DNA of 64,000 nt from Sutcliffiella horikoshii (GTDB lineage: Bacteria > Bacillota > Bacilli > Bacillales > Bacillaceae_I). Positions 1 through 9,424 of this stretch are shown one piece after another. The notes under the pieces are model-generated. The model was not told the origin of the DNA. It was given only the letters and a program-made list of their open reading frames with translations, and did not search any database. Each line of letters opens with the position of its first letter. The first letter of the stretch is position 1. The stretch covers positions 62,001-126,000 of the forward strand of contig NZ_RXZI01000001.1 in assembly GCF_021991925.1 (NCBI RefSeq), written 5' to 3'. The position numbers were made by a program, and so were the translations under genes.

Positions 1-126
1 CTCTTTATTAGAGGGTGACTTTTTTGGATAGATACTATGCAAATAAACAAGGGAACTTTTGAGATAGAAGGTTCGTAAGTAAAGGTGAACGTATCATCAA
101 TCGGACCTGGACCTCTTATTTGCTTG

Positions 127-231
127 ATTGTAACTATCTTAATGAGGATTGTAACTTTTTTCTTCCCGATTGTGACTAATTTTTCGGTTATTTTGACTAT
201 TTTCTCCGTTATTGTAACTATATCAAATCTG
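127..231. repeat. five 21-bp direct repeats upstream of clpB
   Basis: Five copies of a 21-bp unit start at 127, 148, 169, 190 and 211, exactly in register. Each begins ATTGTRACTA or a close variant (the fourth reads ATTTTGACTA) and most continue with a T-rich stretch and CCGTT. The period equals about two helical turns. The array lies just upstream of clpB, but no known operator was recognised in it. The preceding bases 1-126 show no gene or clear signal. Confidence 0.8.
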
Positions 232-282
232 GATATGTAAAGTGATAAATTCCATTGCCCAAAAGGAGTGAGTGATACCAAT

Positions 283-2874
283 ATGAACATCAACCAAATG
301 ACCACCAAGCTACAGGAGGCCATCGTGTTGGCCAAGAGTCTTGCGGAAAAGATGAATCATCAGCAAATTGAACAGGAGCACCTCTTTCTTGCATTGCTTC
401 AGCAGTATGAAGGACTTACAGAAAGAGTCCTGCAAAAGCTGAAAGTAGATACTCAGGCGCTTCAATTGGATCTTAATGGTCTACTGAAATCAAAGCCTGA
501 AGTAAGTGGCGCCTCAAGTGATGCATATATAAGCAATCAACTAAACCAAACTTTCAAAAAAGCTGATGAATGGAAAAATGAATGGGAGGATGATTTTCTT
601 TCCGTCGAACATATTCTTCTTGCTCTTTTCCATCAAAATAGCATGAGCCATCCATTAAAAAAATTAAGCAATACATACAATCTCCATGAAGCATATCTAC
701 AGCAAGCCATACAGGAAATAAGGGGGAACCAAAAAGTGACTTCTAAAGAACCGGAATCTACATACGAAGCGTTAAAGAAATATGGAAGGGCCTTGATTGA
801 AGAGGTGAAAAGCGGAAAGCTTGATCCGGTGATCGGGAGAGATCAGGAAATCCGCAGGGTAATCAGAATCCTATCCAGAAAGACAAAAAACAACCCTGTC
901 CTTATCGGTGAACCAGGTGTCGGAAAAACGGCTATAGTGGAAGGATTGGCGCAGCGTATCGTAAGAAAGGATGTCCCAGATGGACTGAAGGACAAAACAA
1001 TATTCTCCCTTGACCTAAGCTCGCTGGTGGCAGGTGCCAAATACAGGGGGGAGTTTGAAGAACGACTGAAAGCCGTTCTGAATGAAATCAAAAAAAGCGA
1101 TGGACAGATCCTGCTTTTCATTGATGAACTTCACACAATTGTGGGTGCCGGTAAGACGGAAGGCTCAATGGATGCAGGGAATATGCTCAAACCGATGCTT
1201 GCCCGGGGGGAACTGCATTGTATTGGGGCCACTACTTTAAATGAACACAGAAAATATATTGAAAAAGATCCGGCTTTGGAGCGCCGCTTCCAACAGGTTC
1301 TTGTGCAAGAACCGACGGTAGAGGATACTATATCCATTTTAAGAGGACTTAAAGAACGCTTTGAGATCCATCATGGGGTGAACATCCATGACCGTGCCAT
1401 TGTATCTGCCGCAGTTTTATCCAACCGGTACATTTCGGAACGCTTTTTACCAGATAAGGCAATTGACCTTGTGGACGAAGCATGCGCCATGATCCGAACG
1501 GAAATAGATTCGATGCCATCTGAATTGGATGAAGTGACGAGAAGGGTGATGCAGCTGGAAATTGAAGAAGCTGCCATGAAGAAAGAGAAGGACCAAGCAA
1601 GCAAGGAAAGACTCATACAGCTCCAAAATGAATTGGCCAATCTTAAAGAACAGGCTTCCGCTATGAAGGCTCAATGGCAGCTGGAGAAAGATGATATCCA
1701 GCTAGTCAGAGTGAAACGGGAAGAGTTGGAGAAGTCCAAACGTGATTTGGAAACAGCCGAGAACAATTATGATTTAAACAAAGCCGCAGAACTTAGGCAT
1801 GGCAAAATACCAAGCCTAGAAAAAGAGCTATTACAATTGGAGGAAAAGGCTAAGCAGAAAAAAGAAACAAACCAGCTTCTACGAGAAGAGGTAACAGAAG
1901 AAGAAATTGCCGGCATTGTGGCAAAATGGACAGGCATACCTGTTACAAAGCTTGTGGAAGGGGAAAGAGAAAAGCTATTGAAGCTGGAGGAAATCCTCCA
2001 TGAAAGGGTAGTAGGGCAGGAGGAAGCAGTCCAACTTGTTTCAGAAGCGGTCATCCGTGCAAGAGCAGGTATCAAGGATCCTAACCGTCCAATCGGTTCT
2101 TTCATCTTTCTTGGACCTACAGGAGTCGGGAAAACAGAGCTTGCCAGAGCGCTTGCTCAATCCCTTTTCGATAGTGAGGAGCAGATTATACGGATTGACA
2201 TGTCCGAATATATGGAGAAACACGCGGTATCAAGGCTGATCGGAGCGCCCCCAGGGTATGTTGGCTACGAAGAAGGGGGACAGCTTACAGAAGCGGTAAG
2301 AAGGAAGCCCTATTCCGTCGTCTTGTTGGATGAAGTGGAAAAAGCCCATCCGGAAGTATTCAATATCCTGTTGCAAATGTTGGATGATGGGAGAATAACG
2401 GACGCACAAGGAAAGACGGTCGATTTTAAAAACACTGTAATTATCATGACCTCCAATATCGGCTCCCATGTCTTATTGGAAAATACGGAGGATGCCCTTT
2501 CGGAAGAAGTGAAAGATAAAGTGTTGCAACAGTTACGGAATCACTTCAGACCGGAACTATTAAATCGCATTGATGATACCGTCATCTTTTCACCATTATC
2601 CAAAAATCAAATCGGTCTTATTGTGGAAAAGCTAATCAAGGATTTACAGAAACGTTTGGAAGACAAGCATCTTACGTTACATCTAACAGAAGATGCGAAG
2701 ATCTTTATTGCTGACAATGCCTATGATCCTGTTTACGGAGCAAGGCCATTGAAGAGGTTTATACAAAAACACATGGAAACCCTTATTGCGAAGGAGATAA
2801 TCAAAGGGACCATCCAAGATTTTCAAGAAATAATTATTGATGTGAAAGAAGGAAAACTCGTGATCGGTGACTAA
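283..2874 (+). CDS. clpB: ATP-dependent chaperone ClpB (Hsp100 disaggregase)
   Basis: ClpB threads aggregated proteins through a hexameric ring in the cytoplasm, working with DnaK. Visible are an N-terminal Clp repeat domain (about residues 1-145), a first AAA+ module with Walker A GEPGVGKT at 209-216 and Walker B LLFIDE, a long charged coiled-coil middle domain (about 400-540), and a second AAA+ module with GPTGVGKT at 611-618 and [13 protein letters not shown] near 680. Length of about 863 aa is normal. A GTG at 268 overlaps the Shine-Dalgarno AAAAGGAG, so ATG 283 is preferred, and its product starts MNINQMTTK as in other Bacillaceae ClpB proteins. B. subtilis 168 lacks clpB. No CtsR tandem-heptad operator was found upstream. 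Confidence 0.95.
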   Translation: MNINQMTTKLQEAIVLAKSLAEKMNHQQIEQEHLFLALLQQYEGLTERVLQKLKVDTQALQLDLNGLLKSKPEVSGASSDAYISNQLNQTFKKADEWKNEWEDDFLSVEHILLALFHQNSMSHPLKKLSNTYNLHEAYLQQAIQEIRGNQKVTSKEPESTYEALKKYGRALIEEVKSGKLDPVIGRDQEIRRVIRILSRKTKNNPVLIGEPGVGKTAIVEGLAQRIVRKDVPDGLKDKTIFSLDLSSLVAGAKYRGEFEERLKAVLNEIKKSDGQILLFIDELHTIVGAGKTEGSMDAGNMLKPMLARGELHCIGATTLNEHRKYIEKDPALERRFQQVLVQEPTVEDTISILRGLKERFEIHHGVNIHDRAIVSAAVLSNRYISERFLPDKAIDLVDEACAMIRTEIDSMPSELDEVTRRVMQLEIEEAAMKKEKDQASKERLIQLQNELANLKEQASAMKAQWQLEKDDIQLVRVKREELEKSKRDLETAENNYDLNKAAELRHGKIPSLEKELLQLEEKAKQKKETNQLLREEVTEEEIAGIVAKWTGIPVTKLVEGEREKLLKLEEILHERVVGQEEAVQLVSEAVIRARAGIKDPNRPIGSFIFLGPTGVGKTELARALAQSLFDSEEQIIRIDMSEYMEKHAVSRLIGAPPGYVGYEEGGQLTEAVRRKPYSVVLLDEVEKAHPEVFNILLQMLDDGRITDAQGKTVDFKNTVIIMTSNIGSHVLLENTEDALSEEVKDKVLQQLRNHFRPELLNRIDDTVIFSPLSKNQIGLIVEKLIKDLQKRLEDKHLTLHLTEDAKIFIADNAYDPVYGARPLKRFIQKHMETLIAKEIIKGTIQDFQEIIIDVKEGKLVIGD

Positions 2875-2890
2875 TAAATAATACGAAGAC

Positions 2891-2928
2891 AAAAAAAGAA
2901 CTTGTCCCTGGGGAGCAAGTTCTTTTTT
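2891..2928. terminator. bidirectional terminator between clpB and yjzD
   Basis: AAGAACTTG pairs with CAAGTTCTT around a short loop. A-rich sequence lies on the left and T6 on the right, so the hairpin can end both clpB and the converging yjzD transcript. Confidence 0.85.
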
Positions 2929-2934
2929 CAGATA

Positions 2935-3117
2935 TTAGTGCTTTTCAACGGGATCGTTTGGTAACGCTTCCCCGATCAGCATGACTAATACAGCGAAAAC
3001 GACCGCAATGATTGAAGCTAATACGTAGTTATATGTATCACCCTGCATGTTAGCAACAACATAAGCAACCATGTTTATAAGAAGAAGTGACCAGAAAATA
3101 GTCCAAAATGCGCGCAT
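2935..3117 (-). CDS. yjzD: YjzD-like small membrane protein (DUF2929)
   Basis: A 60-aa protein with two predicted membrane helices (about residues 4-22 and 30-50) and a short acidic cytoplasmic-type tail. Size, hydrophobic pattern and position before the yjaU-yjaV-med-comZ block match YjzD, a DUF2929 protein of unknown function. It lies opposite to clpB and shares its terminator. The start codon follows a purine-rich GGAGGGGGA ribosome-binding site. A role in the membrane is inferred only from hydrophobicity. Confidence 0.75.
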   Translation of the reverse strand: MRAFWTIFWSLLLINMVAYVVANMQGDTYNYVLASIIAVVFAVLVMLIGEALPNDPVEKH

Positions 3118-3231
3118 TGTGACTCCCCCTCCATTTGATTATTTCGAAACTCATTCAGAGGATATTTTACCACAACTAGCACATATAATAAATGTAAATA
3201 TGTTTAACTTAGTCGAAAAAGGGGTTGTTAA

Positions 3232-3369
3232 ATGATGAATAGTAATGAAAAGCTTCTTGAACTGAAAATGCTACTTGATCAAGAGGTCAGTAATTTGACG
3301 GAACTGGGGCAACGGACTTTGGATATGTTAAGAGAAGAGCTTCAATACGATGAAGTGGGAAGGGATTAG
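3232..3369 (+). CDS. small acidic helical protein, 45 aa, unknown function
   Basis: ATG ATG at 3232/3235 is preceded by AAAAGGGG at a good distance, and the frame is open to TAG at 3367. The product begins MMNSNEKLLELKMLLDQE and is rich in Leu, Glu and Asp with an amphipathic, coiled-coil-like pattern. A terminator hairpin overlaps the stop codon, so the gene has a ribosome-binding site, an ORF and a terminator of its own. It is too short for routine gene calling. It does not fit the Spo0E-type phosphatase motif (no SQxLD), and no family was recognised. Confidence 0.6.
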   Translation: MMNSNEKLLELKMLLDQEVSNLTELGQRTLDMLREELQYDEVGRD

Positions 3370-3387
3370 ATTTGCACCTTCCTTTTT
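3358..3387 (+). terminator. terminator of the 45-aa small gene
   Basis: GGAAGG pairs with CCTTCC and is followed by TTTTT. The stop codon lies in the loop. The stem is short, so the call is moderate. Confidence 0.55.
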
Positions 3388-3531
3388 ATTATTTGGCTAT
3401 TTTTAATATAGGTGTCGGATAAATGCATAACAATTATGGAGCATTATCATTAAATGTGGTCTTTTGCACTAATCATCACGAAGCCTATCTACATAGCATA
3501 GATTATATGAGTTCGTGAATTGGAGGGTATG

Positions 3532-4281
3532 GTGAATCGGATGAGCATAAATCAACGATTTTTTCAAATGGGCGGTCAATGGAATGCTGTACATGTACCG
3601 GAAAAGCCTAATGGTTTTGGCTGTCTTATCATCGGGGATACCAACCATTTCGTTGATGAACAGAATAGTCTGTGGTTACAGCATATTGGTCGGAACAAAA
3701 TTGTGGAAGAAATATTGAAATGTGGATATACACTTTTTTATTCTAATCTTTACGGGACGCATTGGGGAAGCAGTAAATCTGTACTGCATGCCAAGCAGCT
3801 TTATCATATCATGATGAAACAAGAAATATTGAATGATAAAATTCATATTATTGCGGAAGGTATGGGAGCGCTGACAGCCCTGCAGTTGATGGAAGAGCTA
3901 GGGGAACAGATTCGTTCGGTCGCCCTCATCAACCCGTGTATGGACTTGAAAGCCCAACTGGCTCAAGAAAAAGATAGGAAATTCTTTTATAAAAAAATCA
4001 GAAATGAGATAGCGAAGGCTTATAATGTACCGATTAATGATTTTGAGGAGTATGAAGGTTTTCCTGAACTCCATCGGTTCCAGCATAATTCGTTGCCGGT
4101 GAAAATATGGCAAACCACAACCAATTTCTCCTTTGACCCAAATCTTCATTGTAAAAGGTATGAAGAACTACGCCAACAGCACAAATCCCCAATTGCGGTT
4201 ACCTATCACCTTGTGGAGAAAAGGTATTCATACGGTCCATCTATATGTCAGTTCTTTAAAAAATATGAACAGAAATTATGA
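3532..4281 (+). CDS. yjaU: YjaU-like alpha/beta-hydrolase-fold protein, nucleophile apparently lost
   Basis: About 249 aa, cytoplasmic, no signal peptide. The protein follows an alpha/beta-hydrolase plan. At the position of the nucleophile elbow (usually GxSxG) the sequence reads AEGMGA, so the usual Ser is Glu109. This argues against classical serine-hydrolase chemistry and suggests a binding or regulatory role. It precedes yjaV and the competence genes med-comZ as in B. subtilis. The Shine-Dalgarno GGAGGG lies at 3522-3527, so GTG 3532 (or ATG 3541) is a better start than the TTG at 3520 that precedes it. Confidence 0.75.
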   Translation: MNRMSINQRFFQMGGQWNAVHVPEKPNGFGCLIIGDTNHFVDEQNSLWLQHIGRNKIVEEILKCGYTLFYSNLYGTHWGSSKSVLHAKQLYHIMMKQEILNDKIHIIAEGMGALTALQLMEELGEQIRSVALINPCMDLKAQLAQEKDRKFFYKKIRNEIAKAYNVPINDFEEYEGFPELHRFQHNSLPVKIWQTTTNFSFDPNLHCKRYEELRQQHKSPIAVTYHLVEKRYSYGPSICQFFKKYEQKL

Positions 4282-4375
4282 AAAGTCCCATTTCATCTCT
4301 CATGGTATAGGGACTATTATTATGTTTCCATGCATAAGGATACAATATCAATGATGATGGATGGAGTGGAAAGTG

Positions 4376-5140
4376 ATGAAAAATGCTGTGGTTGTCGGTG
4401 CTACATCTCAAGTTGGTTTTGCCCTTTGCCAAGAGCTCATGAATCATGAAGTGGAAGTAATAGGGTTCGAATGGTCAGAGAAGATGGACGAAAGAGCACA
4501 TGAAATGCTGATGGGAATCGGACGAAATGCTTTTTTTCATCTTCAACTGGATCAACCTTTAGAGAAAGATGCCGATATTGCATTTTATTTCATTGATAGA
4601 ATGGAACGATTGGACCAAACCAATCAAGCGACATATTTTTCTATTGCAGAAAAAGCTAAGAAGCTTGTACTTATCTCTTCCTATAAAAACTACAGGAAAA
4701 ACATCGACTTTTCGAATAAGATAAAAAAGAAACGGAAGGAAGGAACTAATTGCTTGGCCATCTATTTGCCGATGATAGTCGGTCCGTGGCAAGGAGAAGA
4801 GGAAGCAGTCCATAGAAGGCTTCAAGAAGAAATGGATGAAAAAGAACATCAACCTATTGCCCTCCAAGATACGGATGTATTATATGTCGAGGACGTTGTC
4901 AAAGCCATTTACGAACTCTCAAATACGGATGACCATGAGAAAGTAGTCCGCTTCAAAAACAAAAATCCAAAAGCGCTTAAAGAATTAATGGATCTACTCC
5001 ATCTGACTTTACTGGCAGATGTAAGTCCTGATGGTGAATGGGATAAGGTGACAGATTACATGGTGCAGCAAAGTTTGACAATGAAAGAAAGTCTTCAAGC
5101 ACAAAGAAAACAAATGAGGCAAAAACTGAAACTAGATTAA
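4376..5140 (+). CDS. yjaV: YjaV-like NAD(P)-binding Rossmann-fold protein
   Basis: About 254 aa. The N-terminus MKNAVVVGATSQVG carries the GxxxxxG glycine pattern of extended short-chain dehydrogenase/epimerase-type Rossmann folds. A canonical YxxxK pair is not obvious, so catalysis is unproven. GGAG at 4363 gives nine bases to ATG 4376, which makes the longer ATG 4361 start unlikely. It is codirectional with yjaU and followed by med, reproducing the B. subtilis yjaU-yjaV-med-comZ order. The function is unknown in the family. Confidence 0.75.
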   Translation: MKNAVVVGATSQVGFALCQELMNHEVEVIGFEWSEKMDERAHEMLMGIGRNAFFHLQLDQPLEKDADIAFYFIDRMERLDQTNQATYFSIAEKAKKLVLISSYKNYRKNIDFSNKIKKKRKEGTNCLAIYLPMIVGPWQGEEEAVHRRLQEEMDEKEHQPIALQDTDVLYVEDVVKAIYELSNTDDHEKVVRFKNKNPKALKELMDLLHLTLLADVSPDGEWDKVTDYMVQQSLTMKESLQAQRKQMRQKLKLD

Positions 5141-5199
5141 AAGACAATAGAGAATCCCTCTCGTTTCCAAATGGTTTTTACAGAATATTAACTTTTCCT

Positions 5200-5228
5200 T
5201 TGTATTCAAAGCATGTACAATATAAAAT
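5200..5228 (+). promoter_or_regulatory. candidate SigA promoter of med
   Basis: TTGTAT (5200-5205) and TAAAAT (5223-5228) are 17 bp apart. A start near 5235 would exclude the upstream GGAGG and favour the lipoprotein start at 5282. Confidence 0.4.
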
Positions 5229-5281
5229 GGAGGATAGGAAATATGAGGGATTCCTTTGGGGCACTAGGGGGTGGTACATAC

Positions 5282-6235
5282 ATGAAAAAAACAATAATGG
5301 CAATAATTCTATTAATGCTTCTTTTATCTGCATGTGGACAAACTACTCCTGACAGTGGAGATCAAAAAGTCGGATTGCTAGTTCCGGATACAGTGAGTGA
5401 TCAAGTATGGGGAACCAAGGGATATAAGGGCCTTTTGCGCATACAGACCGAATATGACCTTGATGTGTATTACAAAGAAGGAATACATACAGATTCATCT
5501 ATTAAAAAAGCGGTGGAAGAATTTCATAAGGATGGGGTTACCTTAATTTTTGGCCATGGAAGTGAATATGCTCAGACATTCAACGCTATCTCATCGGATT
5601 ATCCAAATATACATTTTGTTTGTTTTAATTCAGAAGCTCAAGGTGAAAATGTAACAAGCTTAAACTTTGAGGCCAACGCAATGGGGTTCTTTGGGGGAAT
5701 GGTCGCAGGTCATATGAGTAAAACCAACAACATTGGGATCATTGCAGCCTTTGAATGGCAGCCGGAAGTGGATGGTTTCTTTGAAGGTGTGCTTCATGAA
5801 AACCCGGATGCGAGGGTGTTGATAGACTATACCCAGGATTGGGATGACCCGGATAAGGCCTTGGACATACTAGACAATATGCTTGAGCAGGAAGTGGATG
5901 TTGTATACCCCGCTGGCGACGGCTTTAATGTTCCAATCATTAATAGTTTGAAGGAAAAAGGTCTTTATGCCGTGGGATTCGTCTCCGATCAGTCCGACCT
6001 TGGGGAAAACACAGTCATAACAAGTACGGTCCAACATATCCCAGCTTTATATGAACTTGTGGCAAGGCGTCATTTTTCAGGCGAACTGGATTCAGGAAAT
6101 TTATATTTTGACTTCAAAGATGAAGTGATATCTCTTGGTAAATTCAGTCCATTGGTAAGCAAAGAATACCAAGAAAATATCCATAACCAAATTGAAGAAT
6201 ACAAAAATTCCGGTTTATTACCGAACGAAAAATAG
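5282..6235 (+). CDS. med: Med, BMP-family lipoprotein acting on competence
   Basis: Med is a positive regulator of comK expression in B. subtilis. The product has a lipoprotein signal: a Lys-Lys start, a hydrophobic stretch and lipobox LSAC, so the mature protein should be anchored outside the membrane. The body is a basic-membrane-protein (BMP/PBP1) type periplasmic-binding fold, with highly conserved segments such as VGLLVPDTVSDQVWGTKGYK and the WQPEVDGF and VYPAGDG regions. GGGGGTGG precedes ATG 5282. An in-frame ATG at 5243 also has a ribosome-binding site but would add 13 residues before the signal peptide. comZ follows after 15 bases, so the two are probably cotranscribed. Confidence 0.9.
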   Translation: MKKTIMAIILLMLLLSACGQTTPDSGDQKVGLLVPDTVSDQVWGTKGYKGLLRIQTEYDLDVYYKEGIHTDSSIKKAVEEFHKDGVTLIFGHGSEYAQTFNAISSDYPNIHFVCFNSEAQGENVTSLNFEANAMGFFGGMVAGHMSKTNNIGIIAAFEWQPEVDGFFEGVLHENPDARVLIDYTQDWDDPDKALDILDNMLEQEVDVVYPAGDGFNVPIINSLKEKGLYAVGFVSDQSDLGENTVITSTVQHIPALYELVARRHFSGELDSGNLYFDFKDEVISLGKFSPLVSKEYQENIHNQIEEYKNSGLLPNEK

Positions 6236-6250
6236 AAAGTAGGTTATCAA

Positions 6251-6439
6251 ATGGAACAAGATAGAACCATGCAGTATATGGCAATAGCTATGAAATACTT
6301 ACCAGAAGCAAAACAGATGCTTGATGAAACAGGATTAGAACTTGAGCCCCAACATATTCAGCCATTGGTCACCCTATTAACCAAAGTGATGGATGAAGCA
6401 TACGAATTGGGAAAACAGAACGCGTTAGATATAGAGTAA
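6251..6439 (+). CDS. comZ: ComZ, competence regulator
   Basis: A 62-aa protein that matches ComZ of B. subtilis in length, position after med and sequence (AMKYLPEAKQ, and VMDEAYELGK near the C-terminus). ComZ lowers expression of comG in B. subtilis and contains a leucine-zipper-like helix. Here Leu and Ile residues are spaced to form an amphipathic helix. It sits 15 bases after med with AAGTAGG upstream of the ATG. Bases 6440-6576 after it hold no gene that can be supported. Confidence 0.9.
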   Translation: MEQDRTMQYMAIAMKYLPEAKQMLDETGLELEPQHIQPLVTLLTKVMDEAYELGKQNALDIE

Positions 6440-6576
6440 GGGCTTCTTGCCGCTTCCATACAATAAAATGGGCATAGTTTTCATCGTACAGCAGGAAAAA
6501 GAGCGCAACATTAAGGAATAAAACGGTGGATTTAGCAATACGTAAAATCATATTTACAAAATAAACTAGAGTAAAG

Positions 6577-6619
6577 AAAAGACTATCCATGTGATCATTG
6601 ATCGATGGATAGTCTTTTT
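6577..6619. terminator. bidirectional terminator, med-comZ and yjzB
   Basis: AAAAGACTATCCAT pairs perfectly with ATGGATAGTCTTTT and ends in T5. The convergent arrangement of comZ and yjzB lets it serve both. Confidence 0.85.
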
Positions 6620-6620
6620 G

Positions 6621-6863
6621 CTATTTCTTAAAATAATCCAATAGCGGGGAGAATTCTTTTAACATTGGCTTTAATTTATTTACTGATTCCATAATGGAAT
6701 CCACCTGTTCCATAAGGGCATAATAGTCTGTATTAGCTTTTTCTGGCTTGTTCGCTGGGTTTTCCTCTACCATTTCTCTTCTAGGAGGACTACCAAACAT
6801 CATTCTAGTGAATGGATCCACGTCACGTTCTTCCTTTATAGGTTCTTGTTGTTCTTCACTCAT
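6621..6863 (-). CDS. yjzB: YjzB-like small hydrophilic protein
   Basis: An 80-aa soluble protein with a Glu-rich N-terminal half, a basic PPRR segment and a C-terminal amphipathic helix. Its location, orientation and size between comZ and fabH agree with yjzB of B. subtilis, whose function is unknown. GGAGAGG lies eight bases before the ATG at 6863, so the GTG nine bases further upstream is not used. The name rests on synteny more than on recognised motifs. Confidence 0.6.
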   Translation of the reverse strand: MSEEQQEPIKEERDVDPFTRMMFGSPPRREMVEENPANKPEKANTDYYALMEQVDSIMESVNKLKPMLKEFSPLLDYFKK

Positions 6864-6983
6864 GTATATCACCTCTCCAAGTCAACATTTATCCCCTCCT
6901 GAGACTATCATATGCGGGCTGAAAAAAATGGGATGGGCTTTGGTCTAAATAAGGGGGTTCCTTATAAAATAGGCATTTATATA

Positions 6984-7012
6984 TTGTCAAGATGATTAGA
7001 ATACGTTAAAAT
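6984..7012 (+). promoter_or_regulatory. SigA promoter of fabH-fabF
   Basis: TTGTCA (6984-6989) and TAAAAT (7007-7012) are separated by exactly 17 bp. A FapR-like operator starts at the -10 element. Confidence 0.7.
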
Positions 7013-7029
7013 TAGTACCAAGTCATAAT
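7012..7029 (+). promoter_or_regulatory. FapR-type operator of fabH-fabF
   Basis: TTAGTACCAAGTCATAAT matches the known FapR operator pattern (TTAGTACCT-type half followed by a degenerate inverted half). It overlaps the downstream edge of the -10 box, where a repressor would block polymerase. FapR releases DNA when it binds malonyl-CoA or malonyl-ACP. A near-identical site in inverse orientation precedes fabI at 57818. Confidence 0.8.
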
Positions 7030-7086
7030 AATTGATAATAAGTTTTTTTTGATAAAAAGTCCAAAAGAGAGATAGGTGTTATATCT

Positions 7087-8019
7087 ATGAATGCAGGGAT
7101 ACTAGGAATTGGAAGATATGTACCTGAAAAAGTTTTAACCAATGCAGATCTTGAAAAAATGGTCGACACGACAGATGAATGGATAAAAACAAGAACCGGC
7201 ATAGAAGAAAGAAGAATCGCAACGGATGATGTGGATACTTCGCATATGGCTTATTTTGCCGCAGAAAAGGCTTTGAAGGATGCTGGAATCACGGCAGAAG
7301 AACTAGATATGATTATTGTCGCCACAGTAACCCCAGATAACCCCTTTCCTAGCGTTGCCTGCATGATCCAAGAGCGCCTAGGGGCTAAAAAGGCATGTGC
7401 TTTTGATATGAGTGCAGCCTGCGCTGGATTTATGTATGGAATTATTACAGCGAAGCAATTTGTAGAGGCAGGCACCTATAAACATGTCTTAGTAGTAGGT
7501 GTTGAGAAGCTCTCCAAAATTGTGGACTGGGAAGACCGAAATACAGCTGTTCTGTTTGGTGACGGAGCAGGCGCAACCATTATCGGCCCCGTCTCAGAAG
7601 GAAGAGGGATCTTATCTTTCGAGCTCGGAGCAGATGGAACGGGAGCAAAACATCTATACCAAGATGAAACCATTGTGATGAATGGCCGGGAAGTGTTCAA
7701 GTTTGCAGTCCGCCAAATGGGAGAATCGGCAGTAAATGTTCTAGAGAAGGCCGGCTTGTCAAAAGAGGATGTAGACTTCCTTATCCCTCATCAGGCTAAT
7801 ATTCGGATCATGGAAGCCGCAAGGGAAAGACTTGGCCTACCTCTGGAGAAGATGTCCATGACCGTTCAGAAATATGGAAACACATCTGCAGCATCCATTC
7901 CTATCTCCATTGTCGAGGAATTGGAAAATGGAAAAATACATGACGATGATTTAGTAGTTATGGTAGGATTTGGTGGAGGATTAACATGGGGAGCAATTGC
8001 CATCAGATGGGGAAGATAA
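7087..8019 (+). CDS. fabH: beta-ketoacyl-ACP synthase III (FabH)
   Basis: FabH starts fatty-acid elongation by condensing an acyl-CoA primer with malonyl-ACP; in bacilli it prefers branched primers. The 310-aa protein shows the catalytic triad: Cys112 in SAACAGF, His235 in IPHQANIR and Asn265 in YGNTSAAS. The C-terminal [10 protein letters not shown] motif is complete. Length and start (ATG 7087 after AGATAGGTG) are normal. fabF follows after 42 bases with its own ribosome-binding site, forming the fabHA-fabF operon. The promoter carries a FapR-like operator. B. subtilis has a second paralogue, which is not in this window. Confidence 0.95.
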   Translation: MNAGILGIGRYVPEKVLTNADLEKMVDTTDEWIKTRTGIEERRIATDDVDTSHMAYFAAEKALKDAGITAEELDMIIVATVTPDNPFPSVACMIQERLGAKKACAFDMSAACAGFMYGIITAKQFVEAGTYKHVLVVGVEKLSKIVDWEDRNTAVLFGDGAGATIIGPVSEGRGILSFELGADGTGAKHLYQDETIVMNGREVFKFAVRQMGESAVNVLEKAGLSKEDVDFLIPHQANIRIMEAARERLGLPLEKMSMTVQKYGNTSAASIPISIVEELENGKIHDDDLVVMVGFGGGLTWGAIAIRWGR

Positions 8020-8061
8020 TAAATATTAATTCGGATACAACGGTGGAAGGAGCAGGACAAT

Positions 8062-9306
8062 ATGCAAATGCCTAAAAGAAGAGTAGTGGTAACAGGGCTT
8101 GGAGCAGTGACTCCAATTGGATTGAATGTAAATGAGGCGTGGGAAAACGCTATTAAAGGAGTTTCGGGTGTAGGGCCATTAACAAGGGTTGATAGCGAAA
8201 AATTCCCTGCGAAAGTAGCTGCCGAAATTACAAACTTCAATGCCGAAGACTTTATGGATAAAAAAGAAGCGAGAAGAATGGATCGCTTTACCCAATATGC
8301 CATCGCAGCTTCCTTCATGGCTGTAAAAGATGCTAACTTAGAAATCACAGATGAAATTGCCCCTAGAGTGGGAGTTTGGGTAGGTTCTGGAATAGGTGGA
8401 ATGGAAACCTTTGAACAACAGTATAAAACATTTTTAGAGAAAGGTGCTCGTCGTGTAAGCCCGTTTTTTGTACCAATGATGATTCCTGACATGGCAACTG
8501 GTCAAATCAGTATCGCCTTAGGTGCGAAAGGAGTGAACTCCTGTACGGTTACAGCTTGTGCCACGGGAACGAACTCTATTGGAGATGCTTTTAAAGTCAT
8601 TCAACGCGGAGATGCCGATGTTATGGTCTCTGGAGGTACGGAAGCCCCACTTACGGAAATGTCTTTTGCGGGCTTCAGCTCGGCAAAAGCATTGTCATTA
8701 AATCCCGATCCAAAAACAGCAAGCAGACCTTTCGATGCCAACCGTGATGGTTTTGTCATGGGGGAAGGCGCAGGGATTGTCGTTTTGGAAGACCTGGAAC
8801 ATGCATTGGCACGTGGTGCTCGCATCTACGCCGAAATCGTCGGATACGGCGCTACAGGAGATGCTCACCATATTACGGCACCTGCACCAGGTGGGGAAGG
8901 TGGAGTGCGTGCGATGAAAATGGCCATTGAAGATGCGGACCTTCAACCTGGCGATATCGATTATATAAACGCACACGGTACAAGCACCGAGTATAACGAC
9001 AAGTTTGAAACACTTGCAATCAAAGAAGTGCTTGGTACCCATGCAAATAATGTAGCCATTAGTTCCACAAAATCGATGACAGGACACTTGCTGGGAGCAG
9101 CAGGAGGCGTGGAGGCGATCTTTACCATTAAGGCAATTGAAAATGGAATCATTCCTCCAACGATCAATCTGGATACACCAGATCCCGAGTGTGATCTTGA
9201 TTACGTACCGAACGAAGCGAGACACAAAGAGGTCAAAGCTGCGATGAGCAACTCACTAGGCTTTGGCGGCCATAATGCAACAATTGTGTTTAAAAAATAC
9301 GAATAA
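8062..9306 (+). CDS. fabF: beta-ketoacyl-ACP synthase II (FabF)
   Basis: FabF condenses malonyl-ACP with growing acyl-ACP chains in the type II fatty-acid pathway. The thiolase fold is complete at 414 aa, with nucleophile Cys166 in TACATGTN, His305 in NAHGTSTE and His342 in TGHLLGAAG, plus Lys337. AAGGAG lies upstream of ATG 8062. It is the second gene of the operon and is closed by a strong terminator at 9319. In B. subtilis this enzyme controls temperature-dependent fatty-acid composition and is the target of cerulenin-type inhibitors. Confidence 0.96.
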   Translation: MQMPKRRVVVTGLGAVTPIGLNVNEAWENAIKGVSGVGPLTRVDSEKFPAKVAAEITNFNAEDFMDKKEARRMDRFTQYAIAASFMAVKDANLEITDEIAPRVGVWVGSGIGGMETFEQQYKTFLEKGARRVSPFFVPMMIPDMATGQISIALGAKGVNSCTVTACATGTNSIGDAFKVIQRGDADVMVSGGTEAPLTEMSFAGFSSAKALSLNPDPKTASRPFDANRDGFVMGEGAGIVVLEDLEHALARGARIYAEIVGYGATGDAHHITAPAPGGEGGVRAMKMAIEDADLQPGDIDYINAHGTSTEYNDKFETLAIKEVLGTHANNVAISSTKSMTGHLLGAAGGVEAIFTIKAIENGIIPPTINLDTPDPECDLDYVPNEARHKEVKAAMSNSLGFGGHNATIVFKKYE

Positions 9307-9318
9307 GCGGCGTTTTCA

Positions 9319-9356
9319 AGCAGTAGGGCATGATTAACAGCCCTACTGCTTTTTTT
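9319..9356 (+). terminator. terminator of fabH-fabF
   Basis: AGCAGTAGGGC pairs with GCCCTACTGCT, followed by T7. Confidence 0.9.
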
Positions 9357-9424
9357 GGTTTGGAATATGACAGAAAGCTTTTAGGAAGTGATAACTAATT
9401 ATGAAGATCTATCGATTGGCTGAG

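Noticed and set aside
127-231. CtsR operator upstream of clpB
   Set aside because: Single GTCAAA-like half sites occur on the minus strand, but not as the tandem heptads with 3-bp spacing that CtsR needs.
268-282. GTG start for clpB at 268
   Set aside because: The GTG overlaps the Shine-Dalgarno sequence, and the five extra residues are not typical of ClpB.
6369-6590. Minus-strand hydrophobic frame antisense to the end of comZ
   Set aside because: It overlaps comZ, lacks a ribosome-binding site and runs through the terminator region.
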